Positions 1-7,145 are shown, counted from the first letter of the stretch. The stretch is 10,351 bases of DNA from JASFEQ01 sp050122535 (GCA_050122535.1 JASFIT010000139.1:1-10351); one strand, 5' to 3'. Numbers and translations: made by a program. The notes: a model not told the origin generated them from the letters alone.

Positions 1-2
1 GG

Positions 3-1238
3 TCTGATAAATCGGTAGCCATGAATGTATTAGGGACCCGTAAACGGATAGCTCTTGCACTTGGAACCACGGAAGAGGGCCTGAGCGAGAAATTATCTGA
101 AGGGATCGCTAATCCAATCCAGCCCAAGCTTGTGTCGGATGGGCCGTGTAAAGAAAATATTCTAAAGGGTAAGAAGGTGGACTTGAATATCTTTCCTATC
201 CCCCAGTGGAATGAGAAAGATGGGGGGAGGTTCATTGATTTTAGCAATGTCATAACAAAGGACATGGAGACGGGCGTACAGAATGCGGGAATGTACCGGA
301 TCCATGTGAAGGGAAAGAACAAAACCAGCATCTATGTTGCGGATAGACAGCATATCGGCAGGCATTACAAGCAAGCCAAAGAGGCAGGGAAAAAGACGCT
401 TGAAATGGCCGTTGTTTTTGGCCTGGAACCTGTAACGAATTTGATGGGGCCGTGCCCCACAGAATACGGGATCAATGAGTTGGAGTTGGCAGGAGGGTTA
501 AGGGGCGAGCCCGTAGAGGTCGTAAAATGTGAAACCGTAGACCTTGTCGTTCCTGCGACAGCTGAGATTGTCCTGGAAGGAAACATCCCTATAGGCGTTC
601 ATGAAACGGAAGGCCCTTTCGGGGAGTTTACGGGTTACTACTCGGGAACCTATGAACATCCCATCTTCAAAATCTCTGCCATCACCCACAGGAACAATCC
701 TATATTTCAAGGCACCTATTTAGGCAGACCCCCCACTGAAGGTCACATTGTCGGCGAAACCATCATGGAAGCCCTGACTTATATTGAGGCAAAGAAGAAG
801 CTCCCCGAGCTGAAGGGTGTTCACATTATGGAAGGCACGGGCTGGATAATATTTGCTGCCTCCATTAAGAAGGAGTATGAAGGGCAGATCCAGCGGGTAG
901 CGAACGTGATATGGTCCACCCAGGTGGGCGACTACGGCAAAATATTAATTGTCGTGGATGATGATATCAACCCTTATAACATATACGACGTGATCTGGGC
1001 ATTGGCGACCCGTTATCAACCAGAATTTGACACCTATATTACACCCAGGGTGGCAGGATACGGGATTGACCCCTCTGAAAGAATAACGTCAGCCCGCGGC
1101 ATTGAAACAGGGGGAACATCATCCTTGACATCTAGAGTCGTTATCGATGCCACGGTTCCCTTTGAGAGACCCATAATGGGCGAACCTGTAGAGCCCCCTG
1201 ATATTCTGGATAAATTAAAGAAAAGACTGGGTCTCTGA
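3..1238 (+). CDS. UbiD-family prFMN-dependent (de)carboxylase, 5'-truncated by the window edge
   Basis: UbiD-family enzymes reversibly decarboxylate aromatic or unsaturated acids in the cytoplasm using prenylated FMN made by UbiX; no ubiX is visible here. Counting from the first ATG (base 21), the catalytic Glu-Arg-Glu set is readable: R93 in NAGMYR, and E197 and E202 in ETEGPFGE. The R-to-E gap of 104 residues and the E-to-E gap of 5 match Arg173/Glu277/Glu282 of Aspergillus Fdc1. That ATG is probably internal. The frame stays open to the left edge (S-D-K-S-V-A before the Met), no Shine-Dalgarno precedes it, and family members (usually about 450-490 residues) carry several dozen residues before the equivalent of NVLGTRKRIALALG. 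The true start therefore lies outside the window. The gene converges on a PEP-synthase-like cluster, which suggests a phenylphosphate carboxylase-type role, but the substrate is unknown. UbiD of ubiquinone synthesis is less likely given this context. Confidence 0.93.
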   Translation, partial: SDKSVAMNVLGTRKRIALALGTTEEGLSEKLSEGIANPIQPKLVSDGPCKENILKGKKVDLNIFPIPQWNEKDGGRFIDFSNVITKDMETGVQNAGMYRIHVKGKNKTSIYVADRQHIGRHYKQAKEAGKKTLEMAVVFGLEPVTNLMGPCPTEYGINELELAGGLRGEPVEVVKCETVDLVVPATAEIVLEGNIPIGVHETEGPFGEFTGYYSGTYEHPIFKISAITHRNNPIFQGTYLGRPPTEGHIVGETIMEALTYIEAKKKLPELKGVHIMEGTGWIIFAASIKKEYEGQIQRVANVIWSTQVGDYGKILIVVDDDINPYNIYDVIWALATRYQPEFDTYITPRVAGYGIDPSERITSARGIETGGTSSLTSRVVIDATVPFERPIMGEPVEPPDILDKLKKRLGL

Positions 1239-1341
1239 TTTTTTTGAGAAAAGAAATGAAGGTCCCCACGCTTCCCCACAGGGCATGGGGTGGGCTCGAC
1301 TCTGGGGCTCAGTGTCCACGACCCAGAGAAAGGTGATATGC
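1239..1341. other. Convergent intergenic region with an imperfect inverted repeat
   Basis: This stretch separates the two convergent stop codons. A run of seven T follows the UbiD stop directly (about 1239-1245), preceded only by a weak AGAC/GTCT stem with a 3-base loop that overlaps the stop. Further on, CTCTGGG (1300-1306) pairs with CCCAGAG (1322-1328) across a 15-base loop, and CCCCA/TGGGG can pair around 1274-1290. Either could help end transcription from one or both sides, but neither stem is followed by a clean T-run, so no intrinsic terminator is firmly called. Confidence 0.35.
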
Positions 1342-2889
1342 CTAGAACTTGATATCAGACGGGAAATTTCTCCAAAATTCTCGCTTTTGTTCTTTCCAAT
1401 CAGGTCCAAATTGTCTTTCAAGAAAGCTGTGCAGCCTGTCGGGCCAACGGTACCAGAAGTGCTTGCCCGCTGCTTTGGCTTCCAATATGTCGGTGAGGAA
1501 GGTTGTGATGTTGGCCATTTCCTCTTTGGGTATGTAGGAGCCTGCACCCTCTTCATAGGATCTTTCGATATTATCGAAACTGAGGGCGCGGGCGGTAAGC
1601 ATGACAGCAATGACGCCTTTCTCTGCTGCAATTTCCAATAACTCATAGCCATCCACCCCCATAATATCCAGAATGGCCATGTCAAAGTCTTGATTCTCCA
1701 GTAGCGTTTTGGCCCCATCGAAACTGCTCGCCTTCTCCACGGTACACATGGTAAGCAATTCTTCTAATGTTTCCAATACGTCAGGTTCGTCGTCCACGAT
1801 AAGAATTCTCAAGCCCTTCAATTCTGTTCCATCTTTGGTTGCATAGTCGAACATGCGGCTCAGCATCAAATTAACGATCATATCAGTCGCTTTTTTGTCG
1901 CCCGATCTTTCTTTAACACCGACTACCGGGCGAGTTTGAAGAAGAAATACATTATCAGGGAAACTCCGGGCTGAATCGATAGCCCATTCCGTATCCTGGG
2001 ACGATTGGAAATGGGATTCTAAGGTTATGGCAAGTTCTGCTATTCTCTTGGCTTCCTCATCTTTTAGGCAGAAGGCGCGCTGCCTTTCTTCGGTCACTTC
2101 CTGTTCAATCGTATTCCCTTCCTCCACACACACAACTTCCATGGTCTTGGCGCCAGGCACCTTTGATAGTATCTCCAAGGACTGCTTATCGATCATATGT
2201 CTGTCAGGAGTTGCCGTACCACCCACAATGCTCTCACCCATCCCCCAATTGCTTTCAAGCACAATTCTGGATTGGTCTCCAGTAACAGGGTCAACAGTGA
2301 AACAGACCCCCGCCGTGCGAGACGGGATAATAGACTGAACGCCTATCCCTATGGGCGGAGAGTCTGCCACTGACAAACCTTTTTGGGAAACAGCCGCTAT
2401 GGAGCGCGTGTTAAATGCGCTGGACCATACGCCAACGACTTTCTTGAGAACTTCTTGTTCGCCTTTCACGTTTAGGAAGGTATCATACATTCCAGGATGG
2501 CTCTTAACCCCTGCGGACCTGACAGCTACCGGGACTTGCTCATTCTCACATTTTTTGCATAATTCCATATAACTTGAAAGTATTTCATCTTCTATTTCCC
2601 TTGGTATTGCCTTGGAGTCAATGATGTTGCAGATGACCCTGCTGGCCTCTTCATACTCTTGAATATTCCTGAGTCCGTTCGGGAATGTATTTGTAATATA
2701 TTGCGTTATTTCCTGGGTAATCCCGGTCTCCTCCATAAAGTGCCGATGGCATTCAATCGTCAGCGCAAACCCAGGTGGGACTGGCATCCCCATTCTGATC
2801 ATCTCACCCAAATTTGCACACTTCTTACCCACCATACCCAAGTCATCTTTGCCCAACTCTTCAAAAGGGATAACAAACTTGCCTTTCAC
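1342..2889 (-). CDS. PEP synthase/PPDK-type ATP-grasp protein fused to a response-regulator receiver domain
   Basis: Residue numbers count from the upstream GTG at 2895. Residues 7-325 form a PPDK_N/PEP-synthase nucleotide-binding domain: GKKCANLGEM (23-32), VAVRSAG (123-129), PGMYDTFLNV (134-143), GVCFTVDPVTG (196-206), ESNWGMGESIVGG (214-226), DTEWAID (301-307) and LLQTRPV (318-324). The R-S-A-G...PGM-DT-LN loop resembles PPDK more than E. coli PpsA. No swivelling His domain or PEP/pyruvate barrel follows. Instead, residues 362-470 are a full CheY-like receiver with acidic pair D368/D369, phospho-acceptor D410, T434 and K457. A tail rich in Trp and Phe (479-511) ends the protein. The chain resembles the ATP-grasp subunit of phenylphosphate synthase (PpsB-like), which would need the swivelling-domain protein encoded at 5086-6768 as partner. 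I prefer GTG at 2889 because AGGAGG (2900-2895) sits 5 bases ahead; the GTG at 2895 overlaps that site. The domain calls are firm; phenol as substrate is an inference. Confidence 0.9.
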   Translation of the reverse strand: MKGKFVIPFEELGKDDLGMVGKKCANLGEMIRMGMPVPPGFALTIECHRHFMEETGITQEITQYITNTFPNGLRNIQEYEEASRVICNIIDSKAIPREIEDEILSSYMELCKKCENEQVPVAVRSAGVKSHPGMYDTFLNVKGEQEVLKKVVGVWSSAFNTRSIAAVSQKGLSVADSPPIGIGVQSIIPSRTAGVCFTVDPVTGDQSRIVLESNWGMGESIVGGTATPDRHMIDKQSLEILSKVPGAKTMEVVCVEEGNTIEQEVTEERQRAFCLKDEEAKRIAELAITLESHFQSSQDTEWAIDSARSFPDNVFLLQTRPVVGVKERSGDKKATDMIVNLMLSRMFDYATKDGTELKGLRILIVDDEPDVLETLEELLTMCTVEKASSFDGAKTLLENQDFDMAILDIMGVDGYELLEIAAEKGVIAVMLTARALSFDNIERSYEEGAGSYIPKEEMANITTFLTDILEAKAAGKHFWYRWPDRLHSFLERQFGPDWKEQKREFWRNFPSDIKF

Positions 2890-2894
2890 GCCCA

Positions 2895-2900
2895 CCTCCT
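2895..2900 (-). promoter_or_regulatory. Shine-Dalgarno that decides the start of the ATP-grasp/receiver gene
   Basis: AGGAGG on the minus strand lies 5 bases before the GTG at 2889. The longer frame from the GTG at 2895 would begin inside this site, so the shorter start, beginning V-K-G-K-F, is better supported. Confidence 0.7.
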
Positions 2901-2967
2901 ACTTCAAAAACATTGATTATCTAAACTCTAATGAATCACCGCGATGTGTAAACCACCTGTTTCGTCC

Positions 2968-4233
2968 CTAGCTCTGAGAACAACGAGCTGAGCTTGATGT
3001 CATCATCTCATCAAGAACGCCTAGTATTTCGTCAGAGAAGCTCGGGTCATTGATGTGCGCATCAACCTCAATGACCCTCACATGTGATTGGGCCGTTTTT
3101 TTAACCTCCTCGGCCAATAGACGATCACCTTCGGGGTGATAGAAAACAGCCTCGGGTCTGTCAAACTCAGAAAATCCGCGCTTAGGGATGACCACAGCCA
3201 CAGGTCCTCGCGCTTTATTCGCTTTTTGCGCAATTAACCTGCCCATAGCCACCATCTCCTTGTCAGTTGTTTTTAGCCCGGTAACCAGAGGATTATGTTG
3301 ATGGACAGGTCTGTCTTTGTAGCGCTCCGGTATGGTTGATGCCGGACCAGGCCAAAAGAAAAAGTGCGAAGCACCGGGAGCAATGACCAAAGGGAGGCCC
3401 TTTTCCCCAGCCACGTCTATTCGACGAGTCCTTGGTGAGGCGATGCCATGGCATATCTGGGTTAGAACATCGGGTTGGGCCAGGTCCAATACGGCAGCAA
3501 CCAAATCTTGTTCAATGAGTTCACTGAGGGCTCTCGACCCCAATGAGTCCACTTCCGGCACATGGAAGACAGCCACTTCATAATCCTTGTTTTCTAACAA
3601 AGGCTTTATGTAGGAAACATAGGTACAAGCGGCTGTCCCCAATGTGGTTATTCCAATTAAGGGTTTTTCCGTTATGCTGATGGATTTATGCTGTTTCTGG
3701 TATCTTTCGGCCATGGCCGTAATCGCCACGGCCGCGTACCCCAATGTCCTCTTGGTAATAGGATCAAGCCCCCACATATCGACAGGGGATTGCATCATGA
3801 TCATATCTACACTCAGTGAATCGGGGGTAATGTAAGGGGAAAAGCCTACGGTAGATACCATAAGCTTGGGGAGCCCAAGGGGTAGCCCTTTCATGGCTGA
3901 GAGGCCGAGAGCGGTGCCCATGGAACCTCCCAAAGCGATGATTCCATCTATCTTTCCCTCAACGGAAAGTCCCCAAGAGATGATTGCAGCGCCCTTGGCC
4001 ATGAGCTCGATGCTTTTACCCTCATCCCCAAGACCAATAACGCCTTCAAGTTCTGCTTCCGCTGCTTTGGCAACCTCTTCACGGCTAATGGATGGCTCAA
4101 ATGAGGGCTTGCCTAATACACCACAATCAATGACAAGTGACCGGTGCCCTCGCTCTGCTATGCTCTCTGTGACATATCTAGCTTCTTCTCCTTTTGTATC
4201 CAGGGTGGCTAAGATAGCTACAGTACAAGCCAC
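2968..4233 (-). CDS. Tm-1-like ATP-binding / UPF0261 family protein
   Basis: The 421 residues match the bacterial UPF0261 family, whose fold is shared with the N-terminal half of tomato Tm-1, a viral replication inhibitor that binds ATP. The bacterial function is not established. Visible family signatures are ATLDTKGEE (9-17), the CGVLGKP region (37-43), the glycine loop ALGGSMGTALG (100-110), STVGFSPYITPDS (127-139), a second domain starting at IGITTLGT (193-200), FHVPEVDSLGSRAL (223-236) where many relatives have FHATG, AAVLDLAQ (246-253), APGASHF (285-291), HQHNP (311-315) and DAHINDP (391-397). Length is normal for the family. The start is GTG, preceded by AGAGGAG with 7 bases of spacing. 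It lies 78 bases upstream of the ATP-grasp/receiver gene and is probably cotranscribed with it. An ATP-linked or metabolite-binding helper role for the dikinase module is a guess from context. Confidence 0.88.
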   Translation of the reverse strand: MACTVAILATLDTKGEEARYVTESIAERGHRSLVIDCGVLGKPSFEPSISREEVAKAAEAELEGVIGLGDEGKSIELMAKGAAIISWGLSVEGKIDGIIALGGSMGTALGLSAMKGLPLGLPKLMVSTVGFSPYITPDSLSVDMIMMQSPVDMWGLDPITKRTLGYAAVAITAMAERYQKQHKSISITEKPLIGITTLGTAACTYVSYIKPLLENKDYEVAVFHVPEVDSLGSRALSELIEQDLVAAVLDLAQPDVLTQICHGIASPRTRRIDVAGEKGLPLVIAPGASHFFFWPGPASTIPERYKDRPVHQHNPLVTGLKTTDKEMVAMGRLIAQKANKARGPVAVVIPKRGFSEFDRPEAVFYHPEGDRLLAEEVKKTAQSHVRVIEVDAHINDPSFSDEILGVLDEMMTSSSARCSQS

Positions 4234-4448
4234 AGAATGTCTCCTCTGGCTGGATTTAGAAATCCTAATATACAGAACGCCATGAATTATTGCACACTTA
4301 GATCCGCATTTTACGTACGGGTACCATTTATTCCCGCCCGCTAAGGCTCGTTCTCGCCCCCTTCTCCAGCCCTCGTCTCGACGGCGGTGGCTGGATTAGG
4401 CAAAGTGCCCGGTGTGAGTCGTTCATTACCGGTATGACTTTACACGGA
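4234..4448 (-). other. Intergenic region between the CopD-like and Tm-1-like genes
   Basis: These 215 bases separate two co-directional genes, a larger gap than usual inside an operon. I see no open frame that looks like a protein. The Shine-Dalgarno of the Tm-1-like gene (AGAGGAG) lies at the low-coordinate end. A perfect 7-bp inverted repeat at 4365-4395 is listed separately. No convincing -35/-10 pair was found, so an internal promoter is possible but not shown. Confidence 0.4.
4365..4395. repeat. 7-bp perfect inverted repeat (TCCAGCC / GGCTGGA)
   Basis: TCCAGCC (4365-4371) pairs with GGCTGGA (4389-4395). The 17-base loop can form a further CGT/ACG mini-stem (4374-4376 with 4381-4383). 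It lies 3' of the CopD-like gene in the sense of transcription. It has no following T-run, so an RNA-processing or stabilising hairpin or an operator is as likely as a terminator. Confidence 0.4.
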
Positions 4449-4973
4449 CTATTTCAGGGCTGATATAGCCCCATCCCATGCCGAGAAAGCAAGTATCAAA
4501 GCCACCACCAGCATGGTAGCCGCACCCACGACAATCTGTAGCTTCTGTGTTTTGCTGAGTTCAGCAGAGGGTCCCTTGGGGGCCAAATCCTCGATTCTGG
4601 GTATTATCACTTCCATCATATAGATGGCGAGAACGATGAGCACCACAAATAGTATCTGTTTAATCAACAGCACATTTGTCCAGGCACTGCCGTAATTGAA
4701 CAGCCCTAGGTAGCTCTTGTTCAGAATCCACATTATTACACCCGTGATAATGAAGATGCCCATGCATATATAGGCCGGAATGCGTGTCCGTTGTGCAAGT
4801 GAGCCCATGAAGCGTCCCATAACTGCCGGTCCTAGGGTGCGCCCCAAGGCTGATTCGGCTACTGGGACGACAAAGACAACGGTTGCAATCATCCCACCCA
4901 ACCAGACCAGCAGAGCCACCATATGCAGCCAATTCATGATAGACAATACGACCAGCGACGAAGTGCTAACCAT
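4449..4973 (-). CDS. CopD-like four-helix integral membrane protein
   Basis: The 174-residue protein has four clear hydrophobic segments at about 8-38, 65-84, 99-122 and 146-165, with a short hydrophilic stretch RIEDLAPKGPSAELSKTQK (126-144) before the last helix. The first helix carries the NWLHMVALLVWLGGM pattern (14-28), with H17 and W24. This is typical of the CopD (copper resistance D) domain and of related small membrane proteins, in which the helix-1 His is often a metal or haem ligand. Whether this protein binds copper or haem, or acts as a small transporter or sensor, cannot be told; no other copper genes are present. ATG is well supported by AAAGGAGGT just upstream. It sits between the two dikinase-like genes, 112 bases after the first, so a link to that module is plausible but unproven. 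Confidence 0.78.
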   Translation of the reverse strand: MVSTSSLVVLSIMNWLHMVALLVWLGGMIATVVFVVPVAESALGRTLGPAVMGRFMGSLAQRTRIPAYICMGIFIITGVIMWILNKSYLGLFNYGSAWTNVLLIKQILFVVLIVLAIYMMEVIIPRIEDLAPKGPSAELSKTQKLQIVVGAATMLVVALILAFSAWDGAISALK

Positions 4974-5085
4974 GTTACCCTTTACCTCCTTTCCTCAGAT
5001 GTGGGTGTGCGCCTACGCATTTGCTCGGATACGCTTTGTAGACCTCCCGAGAAACGGAAAAGCCTTTTTTGAGCGCTACCCAAAA

Positions 5086-6768
5086 CTACTTATCCAAAAT
5101 ATAGACAGCTCCCGTATTACCGTCGACCCTGATCCTCTGCCCAGTCTTAATCCTCTGCGTCCCTTCCAAAACGTTTACCACGACCGGTATACCATAATCT
5201 CTACCGGTTATGGCCGCATGACTTAAGGTTCCCCCTTGGTCAACCACAGCCCCTTTGATGATGGCAAATGCAGGTGTCCAGGTGGTAAAGGTAAACGTGG
5301 CGACCAGGATTTCGCCCGGCTGAATCTGGCTGATTTCTTCAGGAGCAATCAAAACTCTGGCCGGGCCTTCAGCAACGCCGGGAGCGCCACTGATTCCCAG
5401 AAGGTCAGCCTTCAGCTCAGGCCTTGGAAGTGCCCGCTTCCCAATAGCGCCTATGAATATGGCGTCACGGCTCTTCATAATGTCTGCCGATACCTGCTCT
5501 AGTGTGGCGTCACCCAAGATTTGGAATGGCGGAGGCATTTTTGCCCATTCCTCCCGCATGGCCCGCCGCCTTTTCACTGTAGCCTTGAGGGTGGTTGCCT
5601 CCGGGTGAACCAGTGCCTTGTTTAGCTCGTCAGCCACCAGAAACAGCATATCGTCAGGCTTCTCTATTGTACCCACCTTAGAGAGCCTCTTCCCAATCTG
5701 CATTATCACCCAACGGCACATGGACCAGACGCATTGATCAAGATAGTAGTTATGCTCCTCAGTCCAGACCGCGTAATTCTGAGCGCACTTCAGGAGCACG
5801 GCAAACCAGTCCCTCTGCTCGGCGGGGATTTTTGCTAGGACCTCCTCCTCAGCCGTCTTTCTTTCCTCTGCTTGCCGTGCCAGTATGTCATCCAGCTCAA
5901 ATGTATCCCCCTTGTTTAAGAACTGCTGAACATAGAGTATCGGCTGGGTTGAGTCTTCGATCCAGGTGGGTGATACGAAATCCATGGGCATGGGCATCCT
6001 AAACCCGTCTGTTTCCAAGAAGTCTTCAAATTCGCTGAGCCATTTTTTGCCAGCATCATTCTGCTCCAGCTTGCCAGTTACCTCCTCCGGCTCATTCCCC
6101 AAAAAGATGTCTCGGAGACCTAACTCGTCCGCGCGTCTGGACAACTTGAAAAGCTGCCTACTGGTTTCATTGCCCCTGTTATCAAAGCCACCTATGAGCT
6201 TCTTGAATTCAGGGTCAGTATCGTCAAACCCCAATAACTCACGGCAAAGATCCTCAAAGAGCAGATATACCTGGCCCAGTCCTTGGAAAAAATACATATG
6301 TGTTTCCCAAAAACAGTGTCTATCGAAGTCGAGGAGTGCTCTAAATACATCCATCAGGTCTAACCATGAAGCGTTTTCATAATCGTACTTCTTGAATTTC
6401 TCAAACTCCCCCATCACCTCATCAACAGCCTCTGGCCATATCTTGTCATAGTCTTCAATAAAGGGTCTGATGGCATCCTTGTACTTTTCAGCACGCTTCT
6501 GAGCTTCCTCCTCCGACTGGGTCAGACAAATCCTCACGTATTCATAGCCATTGATTGAGCGCGTGTCCAGGGCCCTCGCCCAGGGTAAGGATAGCTTGTC
6601 ATAAGCATAACGAAACGCATAGGCACAATGTTTCGTCCAGAAAGACTCAAACATTGGGGTACGCGGGTGTCCCGGAGGGGTATGGCCAGCGTTGTAAAGC
6701 CAATATGGTTGTCGCTCTAAATCTTCCTCTGAATTGAACCATAGGTGGGCATAGTTTTCATATTGCAT
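5086..6768 (-). CDS. PEP-utilising swivelling (phosphohistidine) domain protein, phenylphosphate synthase alpha-like
   Basis: The C-terminal part (about 460-558) is a PEP-utilising-enzyme mobile domain: SGAPGVAEGPARVL (460-473), GEILVATFTFTTWTPAF (485-501) and the active-site motif GGTLSHAAITGRDYGIPVVV (512-531), with H517 as the expected phosphorylated residue. The first 450 or so residues are mostly helical and acidic, with many Trp and Tyr, and contain no ATP-grasp motif. The layout matches the 70-kDa subunit of phenylphosphate synthase (Orf1/PpsA of Thauera aromatica), which takes phosphate from an ATP-grasp partner and passes it to phenol. The partner here would be the ATP-grasp/receiver protein encoded at 1342-2889. 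The missing nucleotide domain is therefore by design, not truncation. The ATG follows GGAGG with 5 bases of spacing. Other hydroxylated substrates remain possible. Confidence 0.85.
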   Translation of the reverse strand: MQYENYAHLWFNSEEDLERQPYWLYNAGHTPPGHPRTPMFESFWTKHCAYAFRYAYDKLSLPWARALDTRSINGYEYVRICLTQSEEEAQKRAEKYKDAIRPFIEDYDKIWPEAVDEVMGEFEKFKKYDYENASWLDLMDVFRALLDFDRHCFWETHMYFFQGLGQVYLLFEDLCRELLGFDDTDPEFKKLIGGFDNRGNETSRQLFKLSRRADELGLRDIFLGNEPEEVTGKLEQNDAGKKWLSEFEDFLETDGFRMPMPMDFVSPTWIEDSTQPILYVQQFLNKGDTFELDDILARQAEERKTAEEEVLAKIPAEQRDWFAVLLKCAQNYAVWTEEHNYYLDQCVWSMCRWVIMQIGKRLSKVGTIEKPDDMLFLVADELNKALVHPEATTLKATVKRRRAMREEWAKMPPPFQILGDATLEQVSADIMKSRDAIFIGAIGKRALPRPELKADLLGISGAPGVAEGPARVLIAPEEISQIQPGEILVATFTFTTWTPAFAIIKGAVVDQGGTLSHAAITGRDYGIPVVVNVLEGTQRIKTGQRIRVDGNTGAVYILDK

Positions 6769-6796
6769 CTTAACCTCCCATACTTGGTGATCAAAA

Positions 6797-6937
6797 TCAT
6801 GACGCCGCTTTCTTCCCTTTGGAAATGCGCCCCATCGGGTCTTCTTTGGGGTGCTGCACCGTGAGAAGGTTGATCCCGCCGTGCGAGGGCTCTATCACCT
6901 TATGCTCAATCTCCTGGTACGAATAACTGAACTGCAA
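6797..6937 (-). CDS. Possible small protein (46 codons) or 3' remnant of a gene
   Basis: A minus-strand frame starting at TTG (6937) encodes 46 residues, including YSYQEIEHKVIEPSHGG and TVQHPKEDPMGRISKGKKAA, and ends 28 bases before the next gene's ATG. The third codon positions are about 70% G or C by my count, which looks like real coding sequence. I do not recognise the protein. The start is weak: no clear Shine-Dalgarno, and in-frame stops lie directly upstream (TGA at 6944-6946). An ATG-ATG in another frame (6950-6945) could reach the same sequence through a one-base shift, giving M-M-K-V-I-A before F-S-Y-S. It could be an intact short operon leader gene, the C-terminal remnant of a decayed gene, or the product of a sequencing indel. 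Confidence 0.42.
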   Translation of the reverse strand: MQFSYSYQEIEHKVIEPSHGGINLLTVQHPKEDPMGRISKGKKAAS

Positions 6938-6948
6938 TGACTTTCATC

Positions 6949-6977
6949 ATCAGAGGACCGGTACATCACAAGATCAA
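6949..6977 (-). promoter_or_regulatory. Candidate sigma-70 promoter for the dikinase cluster
   Basis: On the minus strand TTGATC (6977-6972) is followed after 17 bases by TCTGAT (6954-6949). Each box matches four of six consensus bases and the spacing is ideal. It would start transcription close to the small 46-codon frame, about 170 bases before the swivelling-domain gene. Confidence 0.3.
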
Positions 6978-7060
6978 CGGGCGCGCAGCGAGGAATATCA
7001 GATGACCATCATCTGAGTCAATGTCCATTGCTCGGCGGGCGAGAGATTTTTTATATTATT

Positions 7061-7072
7061 CTTCACCTCCTT
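7061..7072 (-). promoter_or_regulatory. Orphan strong Shine-Dalgarno (AAAGGAGGTGAAG region)
   Basis: The minus strand reads GAAAGGAGGTGAAG here, close to a perfect complement of the 16S rRNA 3' end. No ATG, GTG or TTG lies at the usual 5-9 bases downstream. A GTG inside the site opens only a 22-codon frame (7066-6998, containing KNLSPAEQWTLTQMM). This could be a lost start codon, a short leader peptide, or chance. Confidence 0.4.
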
Positions 7073-7098
7073 TCTATGTTTGTTACTAGAGAAAGAAC

Positions 7099-7116
7099 AA
7101 TGGTTCTAAAACCATT
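7099..7116. repeat. Perfect 7-bp hairpin (AATGGTT-CTAA-AACCATT)
   Basis: A perfect 7-bp stem with a 4-base loop. On the minus strand it is followed by the T-rich GTTCTTTCTC. It lies about 165 bases past the response regulator stop and upstream of the orphan ribosome site, so it could be a weak terminator for the regulatory pair, a leader hairpin, or an operator. Confidence 0.45.
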
Positions 7117-7145
7117 CATTCCAGACTCTGAAAACACCTCATGGT

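Noticed and set aside
21..23. ATG at 21 as the true start of the UbiD-family gene
   Set aside because: The frame is open upstream to the edge, no Shine-Dalgarno is present, and the family has a longer N-terminus before this point.
1215..1718. 167-codon minus-strand frame overlapping the ATP-grasp/receiver gene
   Set aside because: It lies mostly inside the receiver-coding sequence in another frame and its translation has no domain-like pattern; the receiver frame is clearly the real one.
5020..5085. AAAAGG/CCTTTT run as a terminator after the swivelling-domain gene
   Set aside because: The stem is four A-T pairs with a 3-base loop, too weak, and the next gene is co-directional.
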